A stretch of 64,000 nucleotides of DNA, from NCBI GenBank assembly GCA_910588135.1, contig CAJUOT010000009.1, positions 1-64,000 of the forward strand, in the 5' to 3' direction. The notes beneath the pieces were generated by a model. That model had not been told where the DNA came from, made no database searches, and saw nothing but the letters and a program-made list of their open reading frames with translations. The translations under genes were made by a program, and so were the position numbers. Shown here one piece after another: positions 42,472 through 51,404 of the stretch. How positions within the stretch are numbered: position 1 is the stretch's first letter; each line of letters opens with the position of its first letter. The DNA is from an uncultured Oscillospiraceae bacterium. Lineage in GTDB: Bacteria; Bacillota; Clostridia; Oscillospirales; Oscillospiraceae.

Positions 42472-43279
42472 ATTTCAGGTGACAGCGCAGGGGCAGTACG
42501 CCGATATCACCGGCCGCCTGCGCAAGGCGGCTGCGGACAGCGGCGTGCGGGAGGGGCTGGCGGTGGTCCAGGTTCCGCACACCAGCGCCGGACTGGGGAT
42601 CACGTCCTTCTGGGACCCCAGGGGAATGGCGGATTTGTTCCACGAGTGGGAGCGCAGCTTTCCCGCCCGAATGAGCTATCGCCAGGAGGGCTCCCCGGTG
42701 TCCTCGGCCGCCCGAGGGAAGTCCGCCATGGGGGGAGCCAGCGTGACGCTGATGATTCATGAGGGCAAGCTCCTGCTGGGATCTTCCCAGGGGGTCTGCC
42801 TGATGGAATATGACGGCCCGCGTCCTCGGCGGGTGGTGCTCTGCATTGAGGAAATGCCCCTTGCCTTGTCCACCGCGAGTCTGACAACCCGGCATATGGG
42901 GATGCATGACATCACCTTGGAGCTGCAAAAAGCGGTCCGCGCCAGCGGGGTCCGCCAGGGGGTCTGCCACGTGTCCATGCCCCACTCCACGGCGGGGCTG
43001 GCGGTGGGCAGACCCGCCGATGCCCCTCTGCTGTGGGACTGCCTGGAACGGCTCGTCCCCACAAGGGCGGACTTTCTGCACGACGAGACGCCATGGGACG
43101 CGGCAGGCCATGTGAAGACGGTATTCACTGGAAGCCAGCAGACCTTTGCCATTCAGGACGGAGAGGCGGTGCTGGGAGACGGCCTGGCGCTGTTCTTTAC
43201 CGAGTTCGACGGGCCCAGGAAACGAAAATACTTAATCGGCGTCTGCGGGGAGCCTGGGAATTCCCGCGCCGGGATGTGA
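42461..43279 (+). CDS. Tandem double YjbQ (UPF0047) protein
   Basis: 272 residues from the ATG at 42461 (42455 also possible), overlapping the previous stop. Residues 1-132 are a first YjbQ-like domain (QVPHTSAGLGITSF, LLLGSSQGVCLMEYDGPR). Residues 145-268 are a second, more canonical one (SMPHSTAGLAVG, LHDETPWDAAGHVKTVFTGS, FTEFDGPRKRKYLIG). YjbQ proteins are normally single 130-140 residue domains forming trimers. The first copy lacks the xH-N-DAH-like segment between its halves. YjbQ has weak thiamine-phosphate synthase activity and no settled role; here an operon for nucleoside-like compounds surrounds it. Confidence 0.82.
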   Translation: MIFEFQVTAQGQYADITGRLRKAAADSGVREGLAVVQVPHTSAGLGITSFWDPRGMADLFHEWERSFPARMSYRQEGSPVSSAARGKSAMGGASVTLMIHEGKLLLGSSQGVCLMEYDGPRPRRVVLCIEEMPLALSTASLTTRHMGMHDITLELQKAVRASGVRQGVCHVSMPHSTAGLAVGRPADAPLLWDCLERLVPTRADFLHDETPWDAAGHVKTVFTGSQQTFAIQDGEAVLGDGLALFFTEFDGPRKRKYLIGVCGEPGNSRAGM

Positions 43280-43290
43280 GGTGAAACAAC

Positions 43291-44439
43291 ATGGAGAACA
43301 AGACTTTCGACAATCCCCTGCGCCGGCAGTGCCTGAGCATTCCGGCCCTGTACGCGGAGCAGGCGCAGGGCGTCTGCCGGGGATTTGACGAGTCGGGGCT
43401 GGGGGACTGCCTCAAGGACATCACACGGGTGATTTTAACCGGCTGCGGGGACAGCTATTTTGCCTCCCGGGCTGCCGTACCCGCATTTCAAAGGTACGCC
43501 GGAGGGTTTGGCTCCGCCTTTGAAGCCCGTACCTGCCTGGACACCGCGCGGTTTTTGCAGTACCCCCAGCGGGACAATGGAAACATCCTGGTGGTGGGGG
43601 TGAGCGCGTCCGGACGTCCGGCCAGGGTGTGTGAGGCGCTGCTGCGGGCAAAGAAGTACGGCTGCAGGACGCTGGCGCTGACCAATGACGGCGATTCCCC
43701 GGCGGCCCAGGCGGCGCAGTTCCGCTTAGTGGTACATACCCCCGGCTTCCCCTATGCCTCTCCGGGGCTTCGGAACTACTATGCGTCTCTCTTTGGGCTG
43801 TTCGTGCTGGCGGCGCAGCTGGGGATCGCGCGGGGGACGTTGGCGCAGGGCAGCGTCGGGGGGCTGCTGGACGCTATAGAAAGCCTGAACGGGAAATACG
43901 CGCAGGCGCTTCCGGCGCTGGACGAGAAAATGCTGGCCCTGGCAAAAAGCTGGAATGGAATGTGCGCGGTTGAAACCGTTGGAGATGGGGGAGCCTATTC
44001 TACGGCTGCGTTTATTGCGGCGAAATTTGTGGAGGCCTCCGGCATCGCGGCCGCGACCACGGACGCGGAGGACTGGTGCCATGTCAATTTCTTCCTGCGG
44101 CAGGCGGACCAGGTGGGGCTCATCATATCCGCGGACCGGGACGCCCCGGATGCCGGCCGGGTCCGGGAGACGCTGGCCCAGGCCGTAGCCGGGGGGAGAA
44201 AGGTGCTCCTGCTTTCCAATGGCCTGGAGACGGATGGGCCTTGCGCCGGCGTGACGCATATAGAGCTTCCACCGGCCCCGGCGGGATACCGGTTTGTGGA
44301 GCCGATGTATGATTTTCTGCCGGGCGCGCTTTTGGCCAGCTATGACAGCGTGCTGAGGGGAGAGACCTATTTCCGGGGCGGCCGCTGGGGCGAGCCGGGG
44401 GTCAACACGATTCAGACAAGCCGGATTGAGCTGGTATAG
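43291..44439 (+). CDS. SIS domain protein (GlmS/AgaS-like)
   Basis: 382 residues with two SIS domains. The first shows ILTGCGDSYFASRAAVPAF, LVVGVSASGRPARVCEALLRAK and LALTNDGDSPAAQ. The second shows VETVGDGGAYSTAAFIAAKFVEASG and ATTDAEDWCHVNFFLRQ. There is no glutaminase domain, so it is an isomerase, deaminase or sugar-phosphate binder. The second half mirrors the 41479 product. It is separated from the YjbQ gene by 11 bases and from the next small gene by eight. Confidence 0.85.
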   Translation: MENKTFDNPLRRQCLSIPALYAEQAQGVCRGFDESGLGDCLKDITRVILTGCGDSYFASRAAVPAFQRYAGGFGSAFEARTCLDTARFLQYPQRDNGNILVVGVSASGRPARVCEALLRAKKYGCRTLALTNDGDSPAAQAAQFRLVVHTPGFPYASPGLRNYYASLFGLFVLAAQLGIARGTLAQGSVGGLLDAIESLNGKYAQALPALDEKMLALAKSWNGMCAVETVGDGGAYSTAAFIAAKFVEASGIAAATTDAEDWCHVNFFLRQADQVGLIISADRDAPDAGRVRETLAQAVAGGRKVLLLSNGLETDGPCAGVTHIELPPAPAGYRFVEPMYDFLPGALLASYDSVLRGETYFRGGRWGEPGVNTIQTSRIELV

Positions 44440-44447
44440 GTGGGACT

Positions 44448-44810
44448 ATGCGGATACGGATCAGACAGGATATGCCGGGGAGCGGATTTGTGGACATTGG
44501 CTGTCTGCTGGAGGAAGCGGTCGCCGGCAGCGGGCTGGCCAGCGGTATTTGCGTGATACGGGCTTTGGAGCCGGGGGTTGGACTGATTCACGGCCCGAAA
44601 GACGCGCAGGCGAGGCAGGACCTTTGGGAGGACTATGCCCGCCTCTTTGACGGTGTGTTTGGCCCATGTGTGAAGGCCTCAGTGGGAGGACAGGCGCTGG
44701 AACTGATTATTCTGGACGGCAGGCCCCTCCTGGGACCGGAGGAGACGGTCTGCGCCGCTGGGTACAGCGGGAGGGAAACAGCGGAGTTTTCGGTCTGCTG
44801 CTTTGGGTAA
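44448..44810 (+). CDS. Short YjbQ-like protein
   Basis: 120 residues. The order FVDIGCLLEEAVAGSGLASGICVIRAL, the LWEDYARLF helix and the end ELIILDGRPLLGPEE follow the YjbQ fold (DIT-EV-AV-SG-DGLV and a late LLG...). The signature His and the DAH segment are missing, so it may be a non-catalytic partner of the double YjbQ protein encoded 1.2 kb upstream. The alignment is subtle and should be confirmed with structure prediction. Confidence 0.6.
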   Translation: MRIRIRQDMPGSGFVDIGCLLEEAVAGSGLASGICVIRALEPGVGLIHGPKDAQARQDLWEDYARLFDGVFGPCVKASVGGQALELIILDGRPLLGPEETVCAAGYSGRETAEFSVCCFG

Positions 44811-44865
44811 GGAAAGCGCGCCGCATAAAAGCGTGTATATAAAACAACTGAAAGGATGAAGAAAG

Positions 44866-45966
44866 ATGAAAAAGCTCATGAGTATTGTTCTGGCGGTTCT
44901 CTTTATCGTGTCCATGACGGCCTGCGCCGACAGCGGGAAAGAACCTGATGCCACTGATCCCAACGAGGGGAAAACCCATGTGGTATACGTGGGCGGGACC
45001 CGGGGGGACGCCGGCATCGCCGACGCCACGTACGAGGGCTTTGACCGGGCGCTGAAAGAGCTGCCTATTTACGGGGAATATATTGAGCTGCCGGCGGACA
45101 AGGCGGACTACCGCGCCACGCTGCTGGAGGCCTGCGAGACGGACGCCAAGCTGGTTTTCACATCCGCGGGAAGCGGCATGATTGACATTGTGATTGAGCT
45201 GGCCCCCCAATATCCCGACAAGAAGTTCATGGTGCTGGACACCCCCATCGACCAGGAGGGCATCCAGGACATGGATAACTTTTATGGAATCCTCTGCGCG
45301 CAGAACGAGGTCTCTTACCTGACGGGCTATCTGGCGCAGCGGATGAGCAAGACCGGCAAGGTCGGGGTTGTGGTAGGCGTGGAGTACCCGGTGCTGTGTG
45401 ACTTTATCACCGGCTTTATCAGCGGCGCACGGGCCGCTAATCCCGACACGCAGATCGCGGCGTCCGCCTCCGGCGACTGGGTGGACCAGGGCGCGGCAAA
45501 AGAGACGGCCCTTGCGCAGATCCGCCAGGGCTGCGACGTGATCTACTGCGTGGGCGCGGCGTCCTCGTTCGGCAGCCTGGAGGCGTGCAAGGAGCAGGGT
45601 GTCTGGGGCATTGGCTGCGACACGGACCTGGCCGCCCAGTTCATCGGCATTGACGACGAGCAGGCGGACTGCATTATCACCTCTGCGTACAAGGACTGGG
45701 GCCAGGTCTCCTATGACTGGATCAAGACCTGCCTGGAGGACATCGACTCCATCCCCTGGGGGACGGTGGAGCTGACCGGCATTGCCGAGGGCGGCTGCAA
45801 GATTATCCAGAATGAAATTTACGAAAAGCAGGTTCCGGATGAGATCAAGGCCGAAATGGAACAGCTCATCAAGGATATCGCGGACGGAAAGATTGATTGT
45901 CCCACTTACTTTGACATGACTGAGGAAGAGTATGTGGCGCTGAAGGAGTCCGTCATGGTGAAGTAA
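44866..45966 (+). CDS. BMP family nucleoside-binding lipoprotein
   Basis: 366 residues. The lipoprotein signal ends at SMTAC. The mature protein is of the Med/BMP (PnrA-like) type: GGTRGDAGIADATYEGFDRAL, KLVFTSAGSGMIDIVIELAPQYPDKKFMVLD, and ISGARAANPDTQI. These proteins bind nucleosides such as inosine, guanosine or cytidine at the cell surface. It is followed by an ATPase and two permeases, making a full ABC importer. A stem-loop at 45983-46019 separates it from the ATPase gene. Confidence 0.92.
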   Translation: MKKLMSIVLAVLFIVSMTACADSGKEPDATDPNEGKTHVVYVGGTRGDAGIADATYEGFDRALKELPIYGEYIELPADKADYRATLLEACETDAKLVFTSAGSGMIDIVIELAPQYPDKKFMVLDTPIDQEGIQDMDNFYGILCAQNEVSYLTGYLAQRMSKTGKVGVVVGVEYPVLCDFITGFISGARAANPDTQIAASASGDWVDQGAAKETALAQIRQGCDVIYCVGAASSFGSLEACKEQGVWGIGCDTDLAAQFIGIDDEQADCIITSAYKDWGQVSYDWIKTCLEDIDSIPWGTVELTGIAEGGCKIIQNEIYEKQVPDEIKAEMEQLIKDIADGKIDCPTYFDMTEEEYVALKESVMVK

Positions 45967-45982
45967 TTCCCTGTCTGTCCTG

Positions 45983-46019
45983 TGCGGGGCGTAGGCCAGC
46001 TGTGCTGCTGCGCCCCGCA
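45983..46019 (+). terminator. Intercistronic stem-loop behind the binding-protein gene
   Basis: Nine-bp GC stem TGCGGGGCG (45983-45991) / CGCCCCGCA (46011-46019). It has no U-tract. It probably stabilises or trims the mRNA so that binding protein exceeds the membrane parts, as seen in other ABC operons. Confidence 0.5.
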
Positions 46020-46047
46020 ACGATTAAGAAGGGAGGGTGAGGCAGGT

Positions 46048-47604
46048 ATGTCCGACACGATCCTGTCCATGGAAAATATCACAAAGGTGTATCCGAACGG
46101 CTTTGTCGCCAACCGGAATGTGAGTTTCTCATGCAAAAAGGGAACGATCCATGCGCTCCTCGGGGAAAACGGGGCGGGAAAAACCACGCTGATGAAAATC
46201 CTGTTCGGGTTTCTGATTCCGGATGAGGGCCGCATCCTGGTCAAGGGCCAGCCGGTGGCGTTCAAGGACCCACAGGACGCGATCAGCCACGGCGTAGGCA
46301 TGGTGCACCAGCATTTCATGCTTGTGGACGAGCTGAGCGTGGCGGAAAACGTGGTGCTTGGGATGGAACCGCTGCGGCACGGTCTGTTCGACATGAACAA
46401 GGCGGTGTCTGTGACCGATGAGCTGGCGCGGAAGTATAATTTTGACCTGAACCCCAGAGCCTTGGTGCAGGAGTGCTCGGTGGGTGTCAAGCAGAAGATT
46501 GAAATCCTGAAGGCGCTGCTGCGGGGGGCGGAAATCCTGATTCTGGACGAGCCAACGGCGGTGCTCACGCCGCAGGAGACCAAAGAACTGTTTGTGGAGC
46601 TGAAGAAGCTCCGGGATATGGGACATACCATTGTCTTTATCTCCCACAAGCTGAACGAGGTCAAGGAGCTGTGCGACGACTTCACAGTGCTGCGCTCCGG
46701 GAGGACTGTGGCGGTGGGGGACACCGGCGACTACACGGAACAGCAGCTGTCCAATATGATGGTTGGCCGGAATGTGGAGCTGGTGGTCAAAAAAGAAAAG
46801 CCGGAGGGCGGCAGGGAACAGGTTGTTGAGGTGCGCAGCCTGGGCTATACCAGCCACACCGGGAAGAAGCTTCTGGACGATGTATCCTTCTCCCTCCACA
46901 AGCACAGAATCCTGGGCGTGGCCGGAGTGGAGGGAAACGGCCAGAGCCAGCTGGGTGAGCTGATGACCGGCCTTCGCAGGATTACCCATGGGGATGTTCT
47001 GGTGGATGGCGTCTCCATCAAGGGGAAAAACGTGCGGAGCATCCGCAAGGCGGGCGTGAGCAACATTTCGGAAGACCGGATGAAATATGGCAGCGCGTTG
47101 ACGATGTCCGTGGAGGAAAACATCATTGCCGACCGCTATTTTACCGGGCGCTACAGCAAGGGAATCCGGCTGGACCGGAAGGCCATCCGGAGCGATGTGG
47201 ACGAGCTGATCCGGCAGTTCAAGGTGGACTGCCCCGCCCGGGATGCCCTGGCGGGGATGCTGTCCGGGGGCAATATCCAGAAAATGATTGTGGCGCGGGA
47301 GTTCACCAGCAATTCCAAGGTTATCGTAGCCAACCAGCCCACCCGGGGGATTGACGTGGGTTCCACGGAGTTTATCCGCAACCAGCTGATCCGGCTGGCA
47401 CGGGACAAAGGTGTGGCGGTGCTTCTGATCTCCGCGGATCTGACGGAGGTTTTGGAGGTGAGCGACAGCATTATCGTGATGTCCGGGGGCCGGATCACCG
47501 CCTATTTTGAGGACGCGTCCGCTGTCAACGAGATGGAGCTGGGCGAATATATGCTGGGGATCAAGCGGATGACAGACGAGCAGATCGGGAGGGCACTGGG
47601 ATGA
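46048..47604 (+). CDS. Nucleoside ABC importer ATPase (double NBD)
   Basis: 518 residues from the ATG at 46048 (GGGAGGGTGAGG upstream). The two NBDs are fused as in the YufO/BmpB family. The first has GENGAGKTTLM and LILDEPTAVLTP. The second has GVEGNGQSQLGE in place of a classic Walker A, LSGGNIQKMIVAREF, and ANQPTRGIDVG. It energises the import of nucleosides through the two permeases behind it. It overlaps the next gene by four bases (ATGA). Confidence 0.93.
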   Translation: MSDTILSMENITKVYPNGFVANRNVSFSCKKGTIHALLGENGAGKTTLMKILFGFLIPDEGRILVKGQPVAFKDPQDAISHGVGMVHQHFMLVDELSVAENVVLGMEPLRHGLFDMNKAVSVTDELARKYNFDLNPRALVQECSVGVKQKIEILKALLRGAEILILDEPTAVLTPQETKELFVELKKLRDMGHTIVFISHKLNEVKELCDDFTVLRSGRTVAVGDTGDYTEQQLSNMMVGRNVELVVKKEKPEGGREQVVEVRSLGYTSHTGKKLLDDVSFSLHKHRILGVAGVEGNGQSQLGELMTGLRRITHGDVLVDGVSIKGKNVRSIRKAGVSNISEDRMKYGSALTMSVEENIIADRYFTGRYSKGIRLDRKAIRSDVDELIRQFKVDCPARDALAGMLSGGNIQKMIVAREFTSNSKVIVANQPTRGIDVGSTEFIRNQLIRLARDKGVAVLLISADLTEVLEVSDSIIVMSGGRITAYFEDASAVNEMELGEYMLGIKRMTDEQIGRALG

Positions 47605-48680
47605 ACGCGAGGAAAATATTCATCAAATACTTTGACCTGATCCGGACGGTCGCCGCCATTCTCATCGGGTTTGCCCTGACGCTGGTGCTGCTCTTTTTCG
47701 TGAGCAAGGACCCGTTGAACGCGGTGCGGTCCTTCATGCTCGGCCCGTTTTCCAGCCCGAGGCGCTTTTTCAATATCATTGAGCTGATGATCCCGCTGAC
47801 ATTTACCGCCCTGGGGATGTGCCTGATGCTCCAGGTGGGCGAGTTCAACCTCCTGGGGGAAGGTATTTTTGGACTGGCCGGGGCGTTTACGGCCTATTTT
47901 GCCTGCAGGCTCTTGCCGGCGTCCATCCCGCCGGTGGTGTTCCCCACGCTCTTGATCCTGTTTGGCGCGGTTCTGGGGGCGCTGATGGCGGCCATCCCGG
48001 CGCTCCTGCGGATCAAGTGGAACGCCAACATTGTGGTGGTCACCATCATGCTGAACTATGTGCTGGTCTTTTTTGCCACGTATATGCTGCGCTACTGGAT
48101 GCGGGATACAAAGGTGACCTATCTCGGCTCCTACAAATTCGCGGAAAATGCGAAGCTGACCACCCTGATCCGCGGCACCAAGCTGCACACGGGCGTATGG
48201 ATCGCCGCGGCGGCGGTGCTGGTGGTGTGGTGGTTCCTGTTCAGGACGACCAAGGGCTATGAGATCCGCCTTACGGGGCACAACCAGTCCTTTGCCAAGT
48301 ATGTCGGCATCAATGTGGTGGGCTCCATGCTGGCGGCGCAGATGCTGGGCGGGGCGCTGGCCGGAATGGGCGGCGCGGTGGAAATCCTGGGGCGCTATGA
48401 CCGCTTTCTCTGGATGGAGCAGACAGGCTACGGCTTCGACGGAATGATGATTGCGGTCATTGCGAAAAAGAATCCTGCCCTCGTTCCGCTGGCGGCGTTT
48501 TTCATGGCCTATTTGAAAACAGGGGCCAACATTTCCGGCGCGACAACGGATGTTCCCCTGGAATTTATCAAGGTTATTCAGTCCATCATCATCATTCTGG
48601 TGGCGGCCACCATGTTTATGGACAGCCTGCACAGGCGCGCTGTCATCAAAGCCTCCACCGAGGAAACGGGGGTGGCGTGA
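47601..48680 (+). CDS. Nucleoside ABC permease 1 (YufP-like)
   Basis: 359 residues with about ten spans of the branched-chain-amino-acid permease superfamily. The conserved loop GHNQSFAKYVGINVVGSMLAAQMLGGALAGMGGAVEILG and the QTGYGFDGMMIAVIAKKNP turn are typical of the BMP-type nucleoside importers. It is coupled by overlap to the ATPase gene before and the second permease behind. Confidence 0.92.
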   Translation: MNARKIFIKYFDLIRTVAAILIGFALTLVLLFFVSKDPLNAVRSFMLGPFSSPRRFFNIIELMIPLTFTALGMCLMLQVGEFNLLGEGIFGLAGAFTAYFACRLLPASIPPVVFPTLLILFGAVLGALMAAIPALLRIKWNANIVVVTIMLNYVLVFFATYMLRYWMRDTKVTYLGSYKFAENAKLTTLIRGTKLHTGVWIAAAAVLVVWWFLFRTTKGYEIRLTGHNQSFAKYVGINVVGSMLAAQMLGGALAGMGGAVEILGRYDRFLWMEQTGYGFDGMMIAVIAKKNPALVPLAAFFMAYLKTGANISGATTDVPLEFIKVIQSIIIILVAATMFMDSLHRRAVIKASTEETGVA

Positions 48681-49612
48681 TGTTTGCTCAGTTTTTTACC
48701 CAGGAGTATCTGGTTGATTTCTTCTACTCCATTATCCGCATGTCCACGCCGCTGGTCTACTGCGCCATGGGGGCGCTGATCTCCAGGCAGTCGGGGGCTC
48801 TCAATATGGCGCTGGAGGGTATTATGCTGACCGCGTCCCTCCTTGCGGTGGCATTCAGCGCCGCCACCCATACGGTGTTTTTCGGCATGGTGGGCGCCGT
48901 TTTGGGCGGGCTTCTGATTTCCTTCGTCCTGGCGTATATGCACCTTGTGAAGCAGTCGGAACTGGTTCTCACCGGCATCGCCCTGAACACGCTGGCTTCC
49001 GGCGGGACCGTGTACCTGCTGTTCCTGCTCACCGGGGAGAAGGGCACGTCCAGACTGCTGAACAGCCTGGTGGTGCCCAAGTGGGAGATACCGCTTGTCA
49101 AGGACATCCCCATTCTCGGGGAGGTTTTGTCCGGGCATAACGCGCTGACCTACATCGCCTTTGTGTTTGCGGCGTTGACCTACGTCTTGATTTTCAAGAG
49201 CGGCACGGGACTGCGCATCCGGGCGGTGGGCTTCAACCCTGACGCGGCGGCGTCGGTTGGTATCAATGTCAACAGGATCAAGTTTCAGGCATTTCTCTAT
49301 TCCGGCCTGTTTGCCTCCCTGGGCGGGGCCTTCATGTCCATGGGATACCTGTCCAATTTCTCGCGGGACATGATGGCGGGCCGGGGCTTTATCGGAATGT
49401 CCGCCACCAACCTGGCCGACGGGAGGGTGCTCGGGTCGCTTCTGGCGTCTCTGGGCTTTGGCGCGGCGGAGGCGGTGTCCATTACGCTGGCGACGCTGAA
49501 CATGAAAGCGGAGATCGTCAGCATGATCCCCTATCTCGCCACTGTGATCGGGTTGGTGATTATGTCCGCAAACAAGCAGGCAAAGGCCCGGAAAAACCGG
49601 GAGGGAATATGA
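48680..49612 (+). CDS. Nucleoside ABC permease 2 (YufQ-like)
   Basis: 310 residues from the ATG at 48680, which overlaps the preceding TGA. About nine spans with the hallmark TPLVYCAMGALISRQSGALNMALEG and GFNPDAAASVGINVNRIKFQAF. It pairs with the preceding permease to form the membrane pore. The next gene starts 49 bases on, after an AGGAGGT site, so the operon continues. Confidence 0.92.
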   Translation: MFAQFFTQEYLVDFFYSIIRMSTPLVYCAMGALISRQSGALNMALEGIMLTASLLAVAFSAATHTVFFGMVGAVLGGLLISFVLAYMHLVKQSELVLTGIALNTLASGGTVYLLFLLTGEKGTSRLLNSLVVPKWEIPLVKDIPILGEVLSGHNALTYIAFVFAALTYVLIFKSGTGLRIRAVGFNPDAAASVGINVNRIKFQAFLYSGLFASLGGAFMSMGYLSNFSRDMMAGRGFIGMSATNLADGRVLGSLLASLGFGAAEAVSITLATLNMKAEIVSMIPYLATVIGLVIMSANKQAKARKNREGI

Positions 49613-49661
49613 CGGCGGCAGTTTGACCACAGAAGTTCAAACATATATGAGGAGGTTTACC

Positions 49662-50126
49662 ATGGAATTTTCGTTGAAGGATCACATTCTCCCCCTGCAC
49701 CATGTCGGATTTATTGTGAAAGACATTGACCGCTCCCTGGCGTTCTATACGGAAAAGCTGGGGTTCGAGTTTTACAGCCGCTGGACGGAGCCGGTGGAAG
49801 AGGTGGAGAGCGGTATGTGCGTTCCGGGGGCGTCCCTGGAGCTGGCACAGGTGACGGGCTACGGATGTATGCTGGAATTCATCCGGTTCGCCACCGGCGA
49901 GGGGTCGGAGGAAAAGTTTCTGTCCAACCATATCGGAACCGGACATGTCTCCTTCCTTGTCAAGGACCTGCCGGCTGTGATGGAGCATCTCAAGTCGGTG
50001 GGAGTGGAGTTCTGCAGTGAACCTGTGGTTCTGCCCAACAGCAGCTGGGTCATGTTCTATGATCCGGACGGCATCCGGGTGGAGATCATGGAGTTCTATC
50101 GAAACAAGGGATTTGAGGACAGGTGA
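49662..50126 (+). CDS. VOC (glyoxalase/epimerase-like) protein A
   Basis: 154 residues from the ATG at 49662 (GAGGAGGT upstream). The vicinal-oxygen-chelate fold is clear: LHHVGFIVKDIDRSLAFYTEKLGFEF, then GASLELAQVTGYGCMLEFIRF, GHVSFLVKDLPAVMEHL, and FYDPDGIRVEIMEFY. Metal ligands H, E, H, E of the methylmalonyl-CoA epimerase/glyoxalase class are in place. The neighbour at 50175 is a paralogue. The substrate is unknown; a small oxidised or isomerised product of the pathway is expected. Confidence 0.9.
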   Translation: MEFSLKDHILPLHHVGFIVKDIDRSLAFYTEKLGFEFYSRWTEPVEEVESGMCVPGASLELAQVTGYGCMLEFIRFATGEGSEEKFLSNHIGTGHVSFLVKDLPAVMEHLKSVGVEFCSEPVVLPNSSWVMFYDPDGIRVEIMEFYRNKGFEDR

Positions 50127-50174
50127 CCGCCGGAGAAATCTGGCAGTTTTCAACGGATCAGAGGAGAAAAGTAT

Positions 50175-50642
50175 ATGGAAAACTCAGTAAAAGAAAATAT
50201 CCAAGCGGTCCACCACATGGGATTTATTGTGAAAGACCTGGACCGGTCCATTGATTTTTATGTCAACAAGCTGGGAATGGAGCTGAAGATGCGCTGGATT
50301 GAGACGGCGGAGCAGTGCGACGTGGGAATGGGAGTTCCGGGCTCCTCCCTGGAGCTTGCCCAGATGGTGGGCTACGGCGTTATGCTGGAGGTTGCCCGCT
50401 TTATTGACGTGCCGGGAATTGATACGCCTTTGTCGCCCCGCCAGACCGGCGTAGGACACATCTCTTTCACAGTGAAGGACCTGGTGCCGCTGATCGGCCA
50501 GCTGGAAAAGCAGGGCGTCCGGATGGCGAGCGAGCGCATGATTGTGCCGGAACTGAAGATTACATGGGTCCATGCGCTGGACCCGGATGGGGTCCGCGTG
50601 GAGCTGATGCAGTTTTTTGACCGCTGCGAGGATGTAAAATAA
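50175..50642 (+). CDS. VOC (glyoxalase/epimerase-like) protein B
   Basis: 155 residues, a paralogue of the protein 48 bases upstream: VHHMGFIVKDLDRSIDFYVNKLGMEL, GSSLELAQMVGYGVMLEV, GHISFTVKDLVPLIGQL, LDPDGVRVELMQFF. The same H-E-H-E metal ligands are present. Tandem VOC genes may give a heterodimer or two epimerisation/lyase steps. They are unusual in a nucleoside operon. Confidence 0.9.
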   Translation: MENSVKENIQAVHHMGFIVKDLDRSIDFYVNKLGMELKMRWIETAEQCDVGMGVPGSSLELAQMVGYGVMLEVARFIDVPGIDTPLSPRQTGVGHISFTVKDLVPLIGQLEKQGVRMASERMIVPELKITWVHALDPDGVRVELMQFFDRCEDVK

Positions 50643-50660
50643 GAGAGGGAGGATCATGCC

Positions 50661-51404
50661 ATGCAGATACCACAGCCCCATATCCGGCTGACCCCTGACC
50701 CTGAGCTGCGCTGCGCCATTCTGCCCGGGGACCCGGCGCGGATTGACCGGATTCTGCCTTTTCTGGAGGGGGCCCGGGAGCTTGCGCTTCACCGGGAGTA
50801 CCGAAGCGCGGCGGGGTATTACAAGGGCGTCAAAATACTGGCGCTGTCCACGGGAATCGGCGGCGCATCCATGGGTATCGCGGTGGAGGAGATGCGGCGC
50901 GTCGGCATCCGGTGGGCCGTGCGGATTGGAAGCTCCGGAGCCCTGCAGGAAAAGGTGGGGCTTGGCGATCTGGTGATTGCCAGCGGAGCGGTGCGGGACG
51001 ACGGGGCCTCCAGAGCCTATGTCCCGGAGTGTTATCCCGCTGTGCCGGACCCGGACCTCCTGCAGGCGTGCCTTCGCGCGGCGCGGGAGCAGGGCTGCCG
51101 GCACCATATGGGGATTGTCCGCAGCCACGACAGTTTTTATACGGACAGGGAGGAGCAGATCTGCGATCAATGGTCCGCGTATGGGGTGCTGGCCGCTGAT
51201 ATGGAAACCGCGGCGCTGTTTACGGTTGGAATGCTTCGCGGGATGAAAACCGGGTCGATCCTGAACAATGTGGTGCGTTACCGGGACGACTCCGTGGAAG
51301 GGATCAACGCCTATGAGGAGGGCGAAAAGCTGGCAGCGGCAGGGGAACGGGCGGAAATCCTCGCCGCTCTGGAGGCCCTGGCGGAGGTGGCAGGCGGTGA
51401 ATAG
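50661..51404 (+). CDS. Nucleoside phosphorylase family 1 (uridine/purine phosphorylase-like)
   Basis: 247 residues, normal for the PNP/UDP family. Motifs: LPGDPARIDRI for phosphate binding near residue 21, STGIGGASMGIAVEEM, VRIGSSGALQEKVGLGDLVIASGA, and the ribose-binding Glu in LAADMETAALFTVG. It should split a nucleoside with phosphate to base and pentose-1-phosphate. That fits the BMP importer and gives the sugar-1-phosphate that the kinase, SIS or BtpA enzymes could handle. Confidence 0.92.
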   Translation: MQIPQPHIRLTPDPELRCAILPGDPARIDRILPFLEGARELALHREYRSAAGYYKGVKILALSTGIGGASMGIAVEEMRRVGIRWAVRIGSSGALQEKVGLGDLVIASGAVRDDGASRAYVPECYPAVPDPDLLQACLRAAREQGCRHHMGIVRSHDSFYTDREEQICDQWSAYGVLAADMETAALFTVGMLRGMKTGSILNNVVRYRDDSVEGINAYEEGEKLAAAGERAEILAALEALAEVAGGE

